Origin: Cryptosporangium aurantiacum
GTDB taxonomy: Bacteria; Actinomycetota; Actinomycetes; Mycobacteriales; Cryptosporangiaceae
Length of the DNA stretch: 64,000 bases
Direction: 5' to 3'
Assembly: GCF_900143005.1 (NCBI RefSeq)
Contig: NZ_FRCS01000009.1
Location: 124,001 to 188,000 of the forward strand
The notes under the pieces: model-generated
Databases searched by the model: none
What the model was told of the DNA's origin: nothing
Seen by the model: only the letters and a program-made list of their open reading frames with translations
Program-made: the position numbers and the translations under genes
Part shown: positions 51,923 to 60,292 of the stretch, piece by piece
Position numbering within the stretch: position 1 is the first letter of the stretch
How the letters are laid out: each line of letters starts with the position of its first letter

Positions 51923-52252
51923 GCCGGCGGGCTGCTTCCTCCCATTCGGAAGGCGCCGCAAGCGCGGGACGGTCAACGGGGTGTCCTTCGCACTCGGAAC
52001 CTCGGCCGCCAAACGCCGGCCGAGTCTCAAGGTCGAAGCTTTGTCTAACGGCCAGGTGAAATCGTCGTCGGCCATGCCCGTGACGGTAGGCCAGGGCGCG
52101 CGTTACGCCACCGCCGGACCGCCTGGCTCCTGCTCTGTCTCGGCGGTGCGTTAGTCCTACTCACTTCGTCCAGTCTCTTGGACGCAGCCGAGCGACGACG
52201 CTATCGCTGCTCGCCCTGGCTGCGGCCGTACTGCCTGCCGTGGCGGGTTATG
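51923..52252. other. 330-bp stretch without a recognisable gene
   Basis: Several open frames cross this region, including a minus-strand start at 52075 (MADDDFTWPLDKASTLRLGR). That frame runs on through the antisense of the GNAT gene, has no ribosome site and resembles no family. I see no clear hairpin at the convergent gene ends. GC content is lower than in the surrounding genes, which suggests non-coding or decayed sequence. Confidence 0.4.
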
Positions 52253-52858
52253 TCAGCGGTCGGCGTGGCCGCCGATCACCGGTGCGAGGTCGGGGTCACC
52301 GAACTTGGTGCGGAGCGCGGTGAAACGTTCGGCCTTGTCCGGCCCGAAACGGCGGAGCCCGGTCAGGCAATCCTCTGGAGTGAGGAAGACCGGTGGTGTG
52401 GTCTTGCTGTGGAACTTGTCCGCGTACATGACGAGTTCCTCTTCCTCGGTGGCGGGCAGATAGTCCGCGACCGGGATCGGAAGGCGTTGCACGATCACGT
52501 CCCCGCGGGTGAGTCCCGTCCCGGTGTGGTGGGAGCAGAACCGGCAGATCCGCTCCGGCCAACCCAGTTCCTGCAGCAACTGGTGACCGGCCACGCCGTG
52601 CCGGACGTAGTTGGCGTGGTCGATCACGCCGGCCGGGTCGTACAGGCGATAGACGCCGACATCGTGCAGGAGGCTCCCGGCCCGGACCAACTGGCGGTCC
52701 AGACGGCGACCGCCGCGGTCGAGGAGCTGTTCGGCGATCCGGCACACGATCTGGCAGTGTCGGTAGACCAGCTCGAAAGCTTCCGCGGTCGGCGCCAGCC
52801 GGCGATGCAAGGAACGGATCTGTTCGTCGTCCGGGATCCAGGTATCGCCAGGAATCAT
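52253..52858 (-). CDS. HD-domain phosphohydrolase-like protein
   Basis: 201 residues from ATG at 52858. The metal-binding HD pattern is complete: H in VYRHCQIVCRIAEQLL, HD in LVRAGSLLHDVGVYRLYD, H in VRHGVAGHQLLQ and HH in CRFCSHHTGTGLTRGD. Such proteins hydrolyse phosphate bonds of nucleotides or related molecules. The length fits small stand-alone HD proteins of actinobacteria. The neighbouring P-loop kinase-like gene is on the same strand, 33 bp away, and may be functionally linked through nucleotides. Confidence 0.87.
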   Translation of the reverse strand: MIPGDTWIPDDEQIRSLHRRLAPTAEAFELVYRHCQIVCRIAEQLLDRGGRRLDRQLVRAGSLLHDVGVYRLYDPAGVIDHANYVRHGVAGHQLLQELGWPERICRFCSHHTGTGLTRGDVIVQRLPIPVADYLPATEEEELVMYADKFHSKTTPPVFLTPEDCLTGLRRFGPDKAERFTALRTKFGDPDLAPVIGGHADR

Positions 52859-52891
52859 CGGTCTACCTCGGTCGAGTGGGCGGGGTAGCGG

Positions 52892-53431
52892 TCAGCGATT
52901 GTTTGGTTGAACTGAGCGGGCGGCGGCGAGGACCTCACCCATGACCGTCTCGGGTGCGCGTGTGCCGTCGATGATCGTCGCGCCGAACCGCCGGTACATG
53001 GACTCGGTGGTGGCGTTGTCGTCCAGCGCTGCGGCCAGTTCCTCCGGCTGCCGCCCGAATGCGTTCGTGGTGCGGTTCGCCAACCGCGCCGTGACGGTCC
53101 TGTCGTCGACTACCAGGCAAATCATGAGGTCGAACAGGTCCCGGACCTCGTCCTCGTTCTCAACTGATCCGCAGAGAAACACGGTCTGACCAGCGGCTCG
53201 CGCGGCGAGAGCCTCGACGTGTGCGCGGTCGATTTTCCACCCGAAGCGATGCAACCATCCGCTGGGCGCCGGGTAGGGCGGATTGACCACGATTCGGCCG
53301 GTGGTTCGGTCCACCCAGTGGTTGTAACCCTCCCAGTCAGCATCGACCGCGTCGTGCCCGTGGCGTTTGAGCAACTCGCAGACAGTGGACTTGCCTGCGC
53401 CGGAATTCCCGGTCACCCAGATCAAGGACAC
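52892..53431 (-). CDS. P-loop nucleotide kinase-like protein
   Basis: 179 residues from GTG at 53431; a longer frame to 53530 has an untypical Pro/Arg-rich start and is not used. Walker A GNSGAGKS is at 8-15, then CELLKRHGHDAVDADWEGYNHWVD. The later CGSVENEDEVRDLFDLMICLVVDD and TARLANRTTNAFG fit the small AAA/shikimate-kinase-like family common in actinomycetes. The substrate is unknown. No good ribosome site is seen. Confidence 0.82.
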   Translation of the reverse strand: MSLIWVTGNSGAGKSTVCELLKRHGHDAVDADWEGYNHWVDRTTGRIVVNPPYPAPSGWLHRFGWKIDRAHVEALAARAAGQTVFLCGSVENEDEVRDLFDLMICLVVDDRTVTARLANRTTNAFGRQPEELAAALDDNATTESMYRRFGATIIDGTRAPETVMGEVLAAARSVQPNNR

Positions 53432-53617
53432 CGGCGAAGCATCACACAGCGATCGGGAACTGGGCGACCGACTTGTCGGGGCCCGCGCGGGAACGCGCTC
53501 GGGTGCCGCGGGGCCGGCTGTGGCCTCCACGAGACCGGTACTGACGAAATCGGGCTGGGCCGAGCAGGAACGAGGTCCACGGCGACCGGGCCATCCCCGC
53601 CGAGGTACGACGGGGCC

Positions 53618-54460
53618 TCAGGGCTTACGGGCGAGCCCGGCGTACACGCCGCTCTCGTTGTCAGCGGTGGTCGGCGTGTCGTCCGGTCGCCAGTGCTGCA
53701 CCAACTGAACGCCGGGATCCACCAGCTCCAGACCCTCGAAGAACTTGGCCGTCTGCGCCTTGGTGCGGGCCTGCATGAAGATGCCGCGCGCGTTGTACTG
53801 CGCGACGACCCGGGCCGCTCCGGGGTCGGTGTCGGTGGTGACCGCGCTCAGCGCCAGGTAACTGCCGGACGGAAGGGGCTCGAGGAGCCGGGCGACCAGG
53901 TCGTAGGCCACCTCGTCGGGGACGAACTGGATCACCGCGATCACCGACAGGGCTATCGGACGGGTCAGGTCGAGCGTGGCGGCTACCTCGGCGGATTCCA
54001 TGATCGCCGCCGGGTTCCGCATGTCGGCGTCGAGGTAGGCGGTGGCGCCCTCGTCCGTGCTAGTCAGCAGCGCCCTGGCGTGGGCCAGCACGATCGGGTC
54101 GTTGTCGACGTACACGACCCGCGACTCGGGCGCGACGGCCTGCGCGATCTCGTGGAGGTTCGGGGAGGTCGGAATTCCGGTGCCGACGTCGAGGAACTGC
54201 CGGATGCCGGCCTCCTCCACCAGGTACCGGGTCACCCGGTGCATGAACTTCCGGTTCTCGCGCATCGCGACACGCAGCGACGGCCACTCGGCGAGCATGC
54301 CCTCGGCAGCGGCCCGGTCGGCCGGGAAGTTGTCCTTACCGCCGAGAACGAAGTCGTAGATGCGCGCGGTGTGCGGGCGATCGGTGTGTAAGTCCACCGT
54401 CGAAGCCCGCGCTATCGCGTCCGGATTCGGGCGCATCCACTCGGGGGTACTACTGGTCAC
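53618..54460 (-). CDS. SAM-dependent methyltransferase of the PF04672 (DUF574) type
   Basis: 280 residues from GTG at 54460, which has GGAGG 6 bp upstream; longer starts at 54478 and 54490 lack this. The family start STVDLHTDRPHTARIYDFVLGGKDNFPADR is highly typical. The SAM region is QFLDVGTGIPTSPNLHEIAQAVAPESRVVYVDNDPIVLAHARALL. This large actinobacterial family has no settled function. The gap to the upstream sensor gene holds nothing clear. Confidence 0.92.
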   Translation of the reverse strand: MTSSTPEWMRPNPDAIARASTVDLHTDRPHTARIYDFVLGGKDNFPADRAAAEGMLAEWPSLRVAMRENRKFMHRVTRYLVEEAGIRQFLDVGTGIPTSPNLHEIAQAVAPESRVVYVDNDPIVLAHARALLTSTDEGATAYLDADMRNPAAIMESAEVAATLDLTRPIALSVIAVIQFVPDEVAYDLVARLLEPLPSGSYLALSAVTTDTDPGAARVVAQYNARGIFMQARTKAQTAKFFEGLELVDPGVQLVQHWRPDDTPTTADNESGVYAGLARKP

Positions 54461-54655
54461 CGCGACCCTCCGGTCCATCCCGACACGCATACGTGCAATC
54501 GACGCTCACTCTACGGGAGTCCACCAAGGACACCGCAGACGCGCAGGCATCACCATGCCGGAGCACCCCGCCCGCGAACGGAGGGTTGCCGGCCGGCAAG
54601 CCGGGGCTCTGCGTTGGCACTCGTGACCTCTGCGCAGGACCGCAACGGCTCCCGG

Positions 54656-55876
54656 TCAGCTGGTCGGGTGGGGGGAGGGCCGCATGACGAGCACGGCGCC
54701 GCGGGTCACGCCGTTCACGACGACGGGACCGGTGTCGACGAGGATCGGTTGCGGCGGTGTGCCGGGCGGGGTGATCGCGAGGTCGAGGCCCCGGAGGTGC
54801 TCGCCTCGGAGCGCGCGGGCGCTGGGGTACTCCTGCGGCGCCAGGGGCCGTCCGTCGCGGTGGGTCAGGCAGTGCTGGGTGAGTTCGACGAACGGTGAGG
54901 CTTGGGCGGTGACGCTCGCGAGCGTGGTCCGCAGGGTGGTGTTGAGGTAGAGCGGGCGCCCGTCCTGGTCGCAGACGAAGACACCCCAGGGCAGTCCTTC
55001 GAGGACTCCGTTGAGGAAGCCTTCCCGTCCGGCGACCGCGACCTCGGCGGGAACCAGCCGCGATGCGTCGTGGATCCGCAGGCTGAGGAAAGGCTGGTCC
55101 GCGTCCGGGACGAGGGAGAGCCGTGCCTCGACCGGCACCGAGCGGCCCTCCCGCGTGGTGACCCGGGTCTGTAGGTGTTCACCGCCGGCCGTCCGGGGGC
55201 CCGGGGGGCGCAGCAGGGCCTGGAGCGCGTGCCGGATCTGGCGGGGAGCGCCGGAGGGAAAGAGGACTGCTTCCAGCGGGCGGCCGAGTACCTGTGGGGC
55301 GGTCCACCCGAGAAGCTGGGCCGCGGTGGCGCTCCACACCTGGATGGTTCCGCTGGGCCCGACGGCGATGTACGCCTCGGAGCCGGTAGCCGTGTCGGTT
55401 TCGGCCGGGTGCAGTGCTGGGGCTTGGCCCGGATCGGGGATCAGCAGGCCGCGCACGGCGGCGGCTGCGCCGCGTAGTGCGGCGACTTCGTGCGCACGCC
55501 ACGGTCTGGGGCGGGTGTCCATGACGCAGATCGCGCCGACGACCTGATCCGTGACGTTCAGCAGCGGCACGCCGACGAACGCGCCGACGGTCGCTTGCGC
55601 CACCGCACCGAGGTAGCGGCAGCGGGAGTCGGCGCGCCCATCCTCGATGAGCACAGGCGTGCCTGCGGCGACGACTCGCTGGCTCAGGGACCGCTCGATG
55701 GCGACCCGGCGGGAGTCGGCCAGCGGACCGCCGAGGCCGTGCAGACCGACCAGGCGACTCCACTCCATGCTGACCAGCGTCACTTTGCCGATCGGCGCGT
55801 CGATGGCCGCCGCGATGCTCTCCGCGACGGCGTCCATCGCCGGTGGCAGGGTCGCCGGTGCCTGCGCCTGAGCCAT
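54656..55876 (-). CDS. GAF-PAS-PAS sensor protein without an output domain
   Basis: 406 residues from ATG at 55876 with AAGGAG upstream. A GAF domain covers about 10-150 (SIAAAIDAPIGKVTLVSMEW, YLGAVAQATVGAFVGVPLLNVTDQVVGAICVMDTRPRPW). Two PAS domains follow: residues 165-280 (IAVGPSGTIQVWSATAAQLLGWTAPQVLGRPL) and about 290-400 (LPWGVFVCDQDGRPLYLNTTLR). No kinase, cyclase, phosphatase or HTH follows, and no such gene is adjacent. It may bind a partner protein. Confidence 0.85.
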   Translation of the reverse strand: MAQAQAPATLPPAMDAVAESIAAAIDAPIGKVTLVSMEWSRLVGLHGLGGPLADSRRVAIERSLSQRVVAAGTPVLIEDGRADSRCRYLGAVAQATVGAFVGVPLLNVTDQVVGAICVMDTRPRPWRAHEVAALRGAAAAVRGLLIPDPGQAPALHPAETDTATGSEAYIAVGPSGTIQVWSATAAQLLGWTAPQVLGRPLEAVLFPSGAPRQIRHALQALLRPPGPRTAGGEHLQTRVTTREGRSVPVEARLSLVPDADQPFLSLRIHDASRLVPAEVAVAGREGFLNGVLEGLPWGVFVCDQDGRPLYLNTTLRTTLASVTAQASPFVELTQHCLTHRDGRPLAPQEYPSARALRGEHLRGLDLAITPPGTPPQPILVDTGPVVVNGVTRGAVLVMRPSPHPTS

Positions 55877-55999
55877 CGGGTGGTGCTCCTTCCGGCTCCA
55901 CTCGCCCGCGCAGTGCCGGCTACATGGGGAGGATCAGGGACATTCGGTCGGACCATAGCCCGTGCGGTCCGGTGTTCGATGCCCCTTCCGGCTAATCCC

Positions 56000-56009
56000 C
56001 CATATATGG
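56000..56009. promoter_or_regulatory. AT-rich palindrome upstream of the GAF-PAS gene
   Basis: CCATATATGG is a perfect 10-bp palindrome in an AT-rich island (about 55992-56025). The 258-bp region between the GAF-PAS start and the end of the methyltransferase gene otherwise holds nothing I recognise. It probably marks a promoter reading leftward. Confidence 0.35.
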
Positions 56010-56134
56010 CCTAATGGTATATCCGGCCCGAGTAACCAGCTGAGTGTTCCGTCAGGCGTTCCACCGGCAGGAGGGTCGCGCCCAGATCGCGTAGCCGGGC
56101 CGGCCGGCTGAGAACCGGGCGGCTGGGAAGCAGT

Positions 56135-56956
56135 TCAGAAGCGGTAGTGCAGCACGAAGCTCGCCATCCTGGACAGGGTGGTGCTGTGCGCGATGAGCCG
56201 TTGGAACAGGCGCCAGCGCGGCGGGAACTCGGCGACTTCCGGTTCGTTGCTGAGCACGATCTCCCGGACCAGGCGGAGTTTGGGATTCCAGCTTTCCGGC
56301 TTCCGGGGGTCGTCCATGCCGGGAAATCTCATCAGCCCGGCGACCGACTTCGTGCCGCGCGCGTGCCGGGCCACCCAGACGGCGAAGCGGGTGTAGGCGT
56401 TGAAGACGAGCTCCCCGCTGGGGAAGTGGCTGAGGAGCCGGTTCCACAGCGACACCATCTCGTCCTCGCTGAGGAACCCCATCAGACCGTCGGCCACGAT
56501 CACGGCCGGCCGTCCGGTCGGTACGGCGTCCAACCAGCCCGGGTCACGCACGTCCGCGCCGATGACGTGACGATTCGGGTCTGCGGGGATCAGGCGTTCC
56601 CGGACGGCGGCGACCGCGGGGAAGTCGACGTCGTACCAGTCGGCCCTGGCCGGCACGGTCAGCCGCGCGTGCCGGGTGTCGAGCCCGACGCCGAGGTCTA
56701 GCACGACCGCGTCCGGGTGGCGAGCCAGGAAGTCGCCGACCACCTGGTCCAGCTTCTTGGCCCGGAGGGCGACGCTGAGCCGGAAATTCGTGTCGATGTG
56801 GAGCTTGTCGTAGTCGTAGTCGAGGGTGCGCACGATCTGGTCGGACGTGGCGTCGCCGAGGATGGGACGCGACGAGCGGTTGTCGAGAGCCCTGCCGCAC
56901 AGGGTCAGCCACAGGCTGTCCTCGAGCGGCGTGAAGGCCGGCAGCGTGATGGTCAT
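56135..56956 (-). CDS. LCM-family (PF04072) SAM methyltransferase
   Basis: 273 residues from ATG at 56956 with GAGGGG upstream. The leucine carboxyl methyltransferase-like fold is seen in SLWLTLCGRALDNRSSRPILGDATSDQIV, then VVLDLGVGLDTRHARL, YDVDFPAVAAVRERLIP and HVIGADVRDPGWLDAVPTGRPAVIVADGLMGFL. Actinobacterial members methylate carboxyl or hydroxyl groups of small molecules, often polyketides; no such cluster is visible here. It lies downstream of the large MalT-type regulator (118 bp). Confidence 0.88.
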   Translation of the reverse strand: MTITLPAFTPLEDSLWLTLCGRALDNRSSRPILGDATSDQIVRTLDYDYDKLHIDTNFRLSVALRAKKLDQVVGDFLARHPDAVVLDLGVGLDTRHARLTVPARADWYDVDFPAVAAVRERLIPADPNRHVIGADVRDPGWLDAVPTGRPAVIVADGLMGFLSEDEMVSLWNRLLSHFPSGELVFNAYTRFAVWVARHARGTKSVAGLMRFPGMDDPRKPESWNPKLRLVREIVLSNEPEVAEFPPRWRLFQRLIAHSTTLSRMASFVLHYRF

Positions 56957-57074
56957 TGGTTCGACCCCTCTTGATCGTCGTGGGACCTCCTTGCTGCTCG
57001 TCAGCGTGGCGGCGCGACCCGTGCGGGAGCGTCCACCGGAATGTGGAGCGCGGGGTGGAACCTGCGCCCGACGG

Positions 57075-60000
57075 TCAGTCCAGCAACCCGAGCGCGCGGG
57101 CGCGGGCCGCCGCCTGAGTGCGGCTGCGGACACCGAGCTTGCGGTACAGGTGGATCAGGTGAGTCTTGACCGTGCTCTGTTCCACGAACAGCTGCGCCGC
57201 GAGGTCGGCGGTGGAGTGACCCGCCGCGAGCAGGCGCAGCACGTCCAGCTCCCGTTCGGTCAACGGCTCGATGAGCCCGGTCCCGTGTGGACCGGGCGAG
57301 CCGCCGGCGAACGCGGCGAGCAGGGTGCCGAGGAAGGCCGGCGACACGCGTGCCTGCGAGTCCCGCGCGGCCGCCCGCAGAAGCGCGGCCAGGGGCTCGC
57401 CTTCGTCGAGGAAGGGCCGGATGACGTGCTCGCTCTCGGCCTGCGCAACCGCCTCCGCAAGCGACCCGAGCGTCCGCCGACGATCGCCCTGGGCGTCGGC
57501 GAGCAGCGCCCGGAGGATGGACACGCGGAGCCGCAGCCAGCCCAGCCCTCGCTCGTCTGCCAGCTGCCCCGCGACCTCCAGGTGCCGCTGTGCCCGCTGC
57601 AGCAGGGCGTCCTCGCCGGTGACCCGGCCCTGGGCGATCAGGACCCGCGCCGGGACGACGGCCGCGGCCTCGACGGCGGGAACACCGAACCGGAGCAGGT
57701 CCGCCACTGTCGCCGGTTGCACCGGAGCGGTCCAGGCGACGCCGGCGGCCCAGGCGACAGCGGCGGCTCCGTCGCCCCGGGCCAGGCGCACCCGCGCCTC
57801 TGCTGCCTCCAGCAGCTGCGCCACCATCGCGAACGGCACCTGCGCGAGTTGCGGCCGGAGCTCGGCCAGCACGCCCTCCGCCGCGGCCACGTCGCCCTGG
57901 GCCAGGCGCAGCCGTAACAGGGGAAGGCTGCCGAGAAGCACCAGTGGCGGCGCGTTCCCGAACTCGCTCAGCGCGGCCAGCCCTTCGGTCGCCAACGGCA
58001 CGGCGGCGGTCAGATCGTTCTCGTCGATCACCAGCTCGGCCAGAACCGTCCGTAGCCGGCCGACGGTCGCGGGTACGGCGTGCTCGCTGGCCCAGGTCAG
58101 GGCCGCCCATCCGGTGGTCAGTGCCTGCCGCCGGGCGCCGCGGAGCCGCTGGACGTTCGCCTGCTGGGTGGAAGCCGTCAGGCTGCCCTGAACCAGGCCG
58201 GCCGCCCGGTCGGCCGCGGCGATGTCCGCGAACGCGCGCTCGGCGCGGTCGAGCCGGCCCATCGCGAGCGCGGCCTGCCCCAGGCTGATGCCGGCGATGC
58301 TGCGGTAGGCCGCGTCGTCCGGCGGGAGGTCGGCGAGCGCCCGTTCCGCCCAGGCGACGGCCTGGTCAGGCGCAGTCGTCGGCACGACGGTGGCCAGGTA
58401 GGCGCGCGTGGCAGCGACCGCGCCGCGTGCGTCGCCGGCTGCGGGAAGAGCGCGTGCCGCCGCGTCGATCCACGCGGCCGCCGATTCCAGTTCGACGCGG
58501 TGGATCAGGAGCCAGGCCTGGGCCAGGCAGAGCAGCGGGTGGCTGCGCAGGACCGGCGCCGGGAGCGCCGCCAGCCAACCCGCGAGCGTCCGGTGGATGC
58601 TCGTGGTCGCGAACAGCCTGGGCGTCAGCGCCTCGATCCAGGTCGCCGCGTCCTCGGCGGCGCCGCCGGCCAGCGCGTGGCCGATCGCTTCGGGCAGCAG
58701 CCCTTCTCGGCCGAACCAGGCGCCGGCCCGCCGGTGGAGGGCGGCGGCTGCCTCGGGGCCGGCTTCCCGGGCCAGACGGGTCCGCAACGCGTCGGCGAAC
58801 AGGTGGTGATAGCGGTACCACCCCCGTTCGTCGTCGAGCGGGACCAGGAACAGGTTCGTTCGCTCCAGCTCCTCCAGCACGCCCTGGCTGCCCCCAACGC
58901 TGTCCCCGGCGTCGGGGGCCAGCAGGGTGTCGGGGGCCAGCAGGGCGTCGGGGGCCAGCAGGGCGTCGCACAGCGGGCCGCACAGCCGGTCGAGCACGCT
59001 GGTGGCCAGCAGGAAGCGCCGGATCGGCGGCGGCCGGCGCTCCAGCACCTCGGCCAGCAGGTAGTCGGCCACCAGCCGGTGCCCGCCGGTGAACGCGGCA
59101 ACGAACGCCGCCGGGTCTCCTCGGTCGCGCAGGGCCAGCCCGGCCAGTTGCAGCCCGGCTGCCCAGCCCTCCGTGCGCTCGACCAGCACCGCGACCTGGG
59201 CCTCGGGCAGGCGCAGCCCGAGGCCCGCCCCCAGGAACTCGGTCGCCTCCTCGATGCTGAAGCCCAGATCAGCCGCCCGCACCTCGACCAGGTGACGGCG
59301 GGCGCGCAGGCGCGGCAGGGGCAGCGGCGGGTCCTCGCGGGTGGCGATCACCAGATGCAGCGTCGGCGGCAGGTGATCGAGCAGATACTCGACCGCGTCG
59401 TGCACGGCCGGGTCGCGCACGACGTGGTAGTCGTCGAGGACGAGGACGCTGGGCGCAGGCAGTGCGGCCAGGTCGTTGACCAACGCGCTGATCAGGACGT
59501 CGGACGGCGGTGGCCGCGGGGCGTCGAGCCAGGCCAACGCGCGCCGCCCACAGCCGGGCGCGATCGTCCGGCAGGCGGCGACGAGGTAGCGGAGCACCTG
59601 GTCGAACGCCTGGTCGCGGTCGTCGAGGGAGAGCCAGGCGACCGGGCGGTCCAGCTGGGCGATCCAGGCGGCCAACAGGCTGGTCTTGCCGGTACCGGCC
59701 GGTGCCGACAGCAGCGAGCAGCGCGCCGCGTCGAGCCCGTCGTTGAGGTGATCGATCAGCCGGGGCCGGGTCACCAGATCGGGGCGGGGCCGAGGAACGA
59801 ACAGCTTGGTGCTCAGCAGCAGAACGCCGCCGGCGCCCTGGTCCGGCCGATCCGGCGCGGCTTGAGTGACGCGCGCGGCCAGCGTGGCGGCCGCCTCGGC
59901 CAGGCGCTCGGGCGTGAGCTGATCCGCCTTGCCCAGGTAGACCTTGTGCTGGCGCCCGGCGGCGGTTCGGTAGGCGACCCAGTAGGCGCTGCCGCGCTGC

Positions 60001-60173
60001 CTGCGCTCTTTGCGCGCGGTGTAGGCACCGGCCGCTGAGCGGAACGAGAACGACCGGGCGGCGTCGTCGGCCAGCCAGGTGAACCAGGCGGGCGAGCCCA
60101 CGGCCAGGCCGGCCGCCCCGGAGATCGTGGTTCCCCGTAGCAGCCCGTCCGCCACCAAGGGGATCTGCCGCAT
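57075..60173 (-). CDS. MalT-type LuxR regulator with an N-terminal arm-like domain
   Basis: 1032 residues from ATG at 60173; ATG 60266 and GTG 60275 are possible longer starts. Residues 1-100 form an unusual domain (SPAWFTWLADDAARSFSF, AYTARKERRQRGSAYWVAYR, GRQHKVYLGKADQLTPERL) that resembles integrase arm-type DNA-binding modules. The STAND ATPase follows, with Walker A APAGTGKT at 157-164 and VLVLDDYHVVRDP. A TPR-like middle is followed by the C-terminal HTH PLTERELDVLRLLAAGHSTADLAAQLFVEQSTVKTHLIHLYRKLG. It is divergent from the CrtC-like gene. Confidence 0.88.
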   Translation of the reverse strand: MRQIPLVADGLLRGTTISGAAGLAVGSPAWFTWLADDAARSFSFRSAAGAYTARKERRQRGSAYWVAYRTAAGRQHKVYLGKADQLTPERLAEAAATLAARVTQAAPDRPDQGAGGVLLLSTKLFVPRPRPDLVTRPRLIDHLNDGLDAARCSLLSAPAGTGKTSLLAAWIAQLDRPVAWLSLDDRDQAFDQVLRYLVAACRTIAPGCGRRALAWLDAPRPPPSDVLISALVNDLAALPAPSVLVLDDYHVVRDPAVHDAVEYLLDHLPPTLHLVIATREDPPLPLPRLRARRHLVEVRAADLGFSIEEATEFLGAGLGLRLPEAQVAVLVERTEGWAAGLQLAGLALRDRGDPAAFVAAFTGGHRLVADYLLAEVLERRPPPIRRFLLATSVLDRLCGPLCDALLAPDALLAPDTLLAPDAGDSVGGSQGVLEELERTNLFLVPLDDERGWYRYHHLFADALRTRLAREAGPEAAAALHRRAGAWFGREGLLPEAIGHALAGGAAEDAATWIEALTPRLFATTSIHRTLAGWLAALPAPVLRSHPLLCLAQAWLLIHRVELESAAAWIDAAARALPAAGDARGAVAATRAYLATVVPTTAPDQAVAWAERALADLPPDDAAYRSIAGISLGQAALAMGRLDRAERAFADIAAADRAAGLVQGSLTASTQQANVQRLRGARRQALTTGWAALTWASEHAVPATVGRLRTVLAELVIDENDLTAAVPLATEGLAALSEFGNAPPLVLLGSLPLLRLRLAQGDVAAAEGVLAELRPQLAQVPFAMVAQLLEAAEARVRLARGDGAAAVAWAAGVAWTAPVQPATVADLLRFGVPAVEAAAVVPARVLIAQGRVTGEDALLQRAQRHLEVAGQLADERGLGWLRLRVSILRALLADAQGDRRRTLGSLAEAVAQAESEHVIRPFLDEGEPLAALLRAAARDSQARVSPAFLGTLLAAFAGGSPGPHGTGLIEPLTERELDVLRLLAAGHSTADLAAQLFVEQSTVKTHLIHLYRKLGVRSRTQAAARARALGLLD
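58911..58964. repeat. In-frame 18-bp tandem repeat in the MalT-type gene
   Basis: Three 18-bp units starting GTCGGGGGCCAGCAGGG lie at 58911-58928, 58929-58946 and 58947-58964. On the coding strand they give LLAPDA, LLAPDT and LLAPDA. They sit just after the ATPase module and are nearly identical, which suggests recent slippage. Confidence 0.85.
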
Positions 60174-60200
60174 CCCCGCCCGTTCCGATCCGGCGCCGAA

Positions 60201-60217
60201 TACCCAACGTACCCAAC
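60201..60217. repeat. Short direct repeat in the MalT/CrtC-like divergent region
   Basis: TACCCAAC occurs twice (60201-60208 and 60210-60217) with a single base between. It lies in the 119-bp divergent region if the regulator starts at 60173. It may be a binding site, and it would be inside the gene if the start at 60266 is used. Confidence 0.35.
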
Positions 60218-60292
60218 AGCCCGGGCGGCGGTCGAGGGCTCGTACCGGCGTGACGGCGAGCCGCATTCCGTCCACTGTGGCAGGGTGGCCGT

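Noticed and set aside
51278-52075. 265-residue minus-strand frame with a plausible-looking N-terminus
   Set aside because: No ribosome site; most of it is antisense to the GNAT gene, and its codon use is not that of the neighbours.
57001-58110. 369-residue minus-strand frame overlapping the MalT-type gene end
   Set aside because: Same-strand shadow in another frame; Arg/Gly-rich without motifs.
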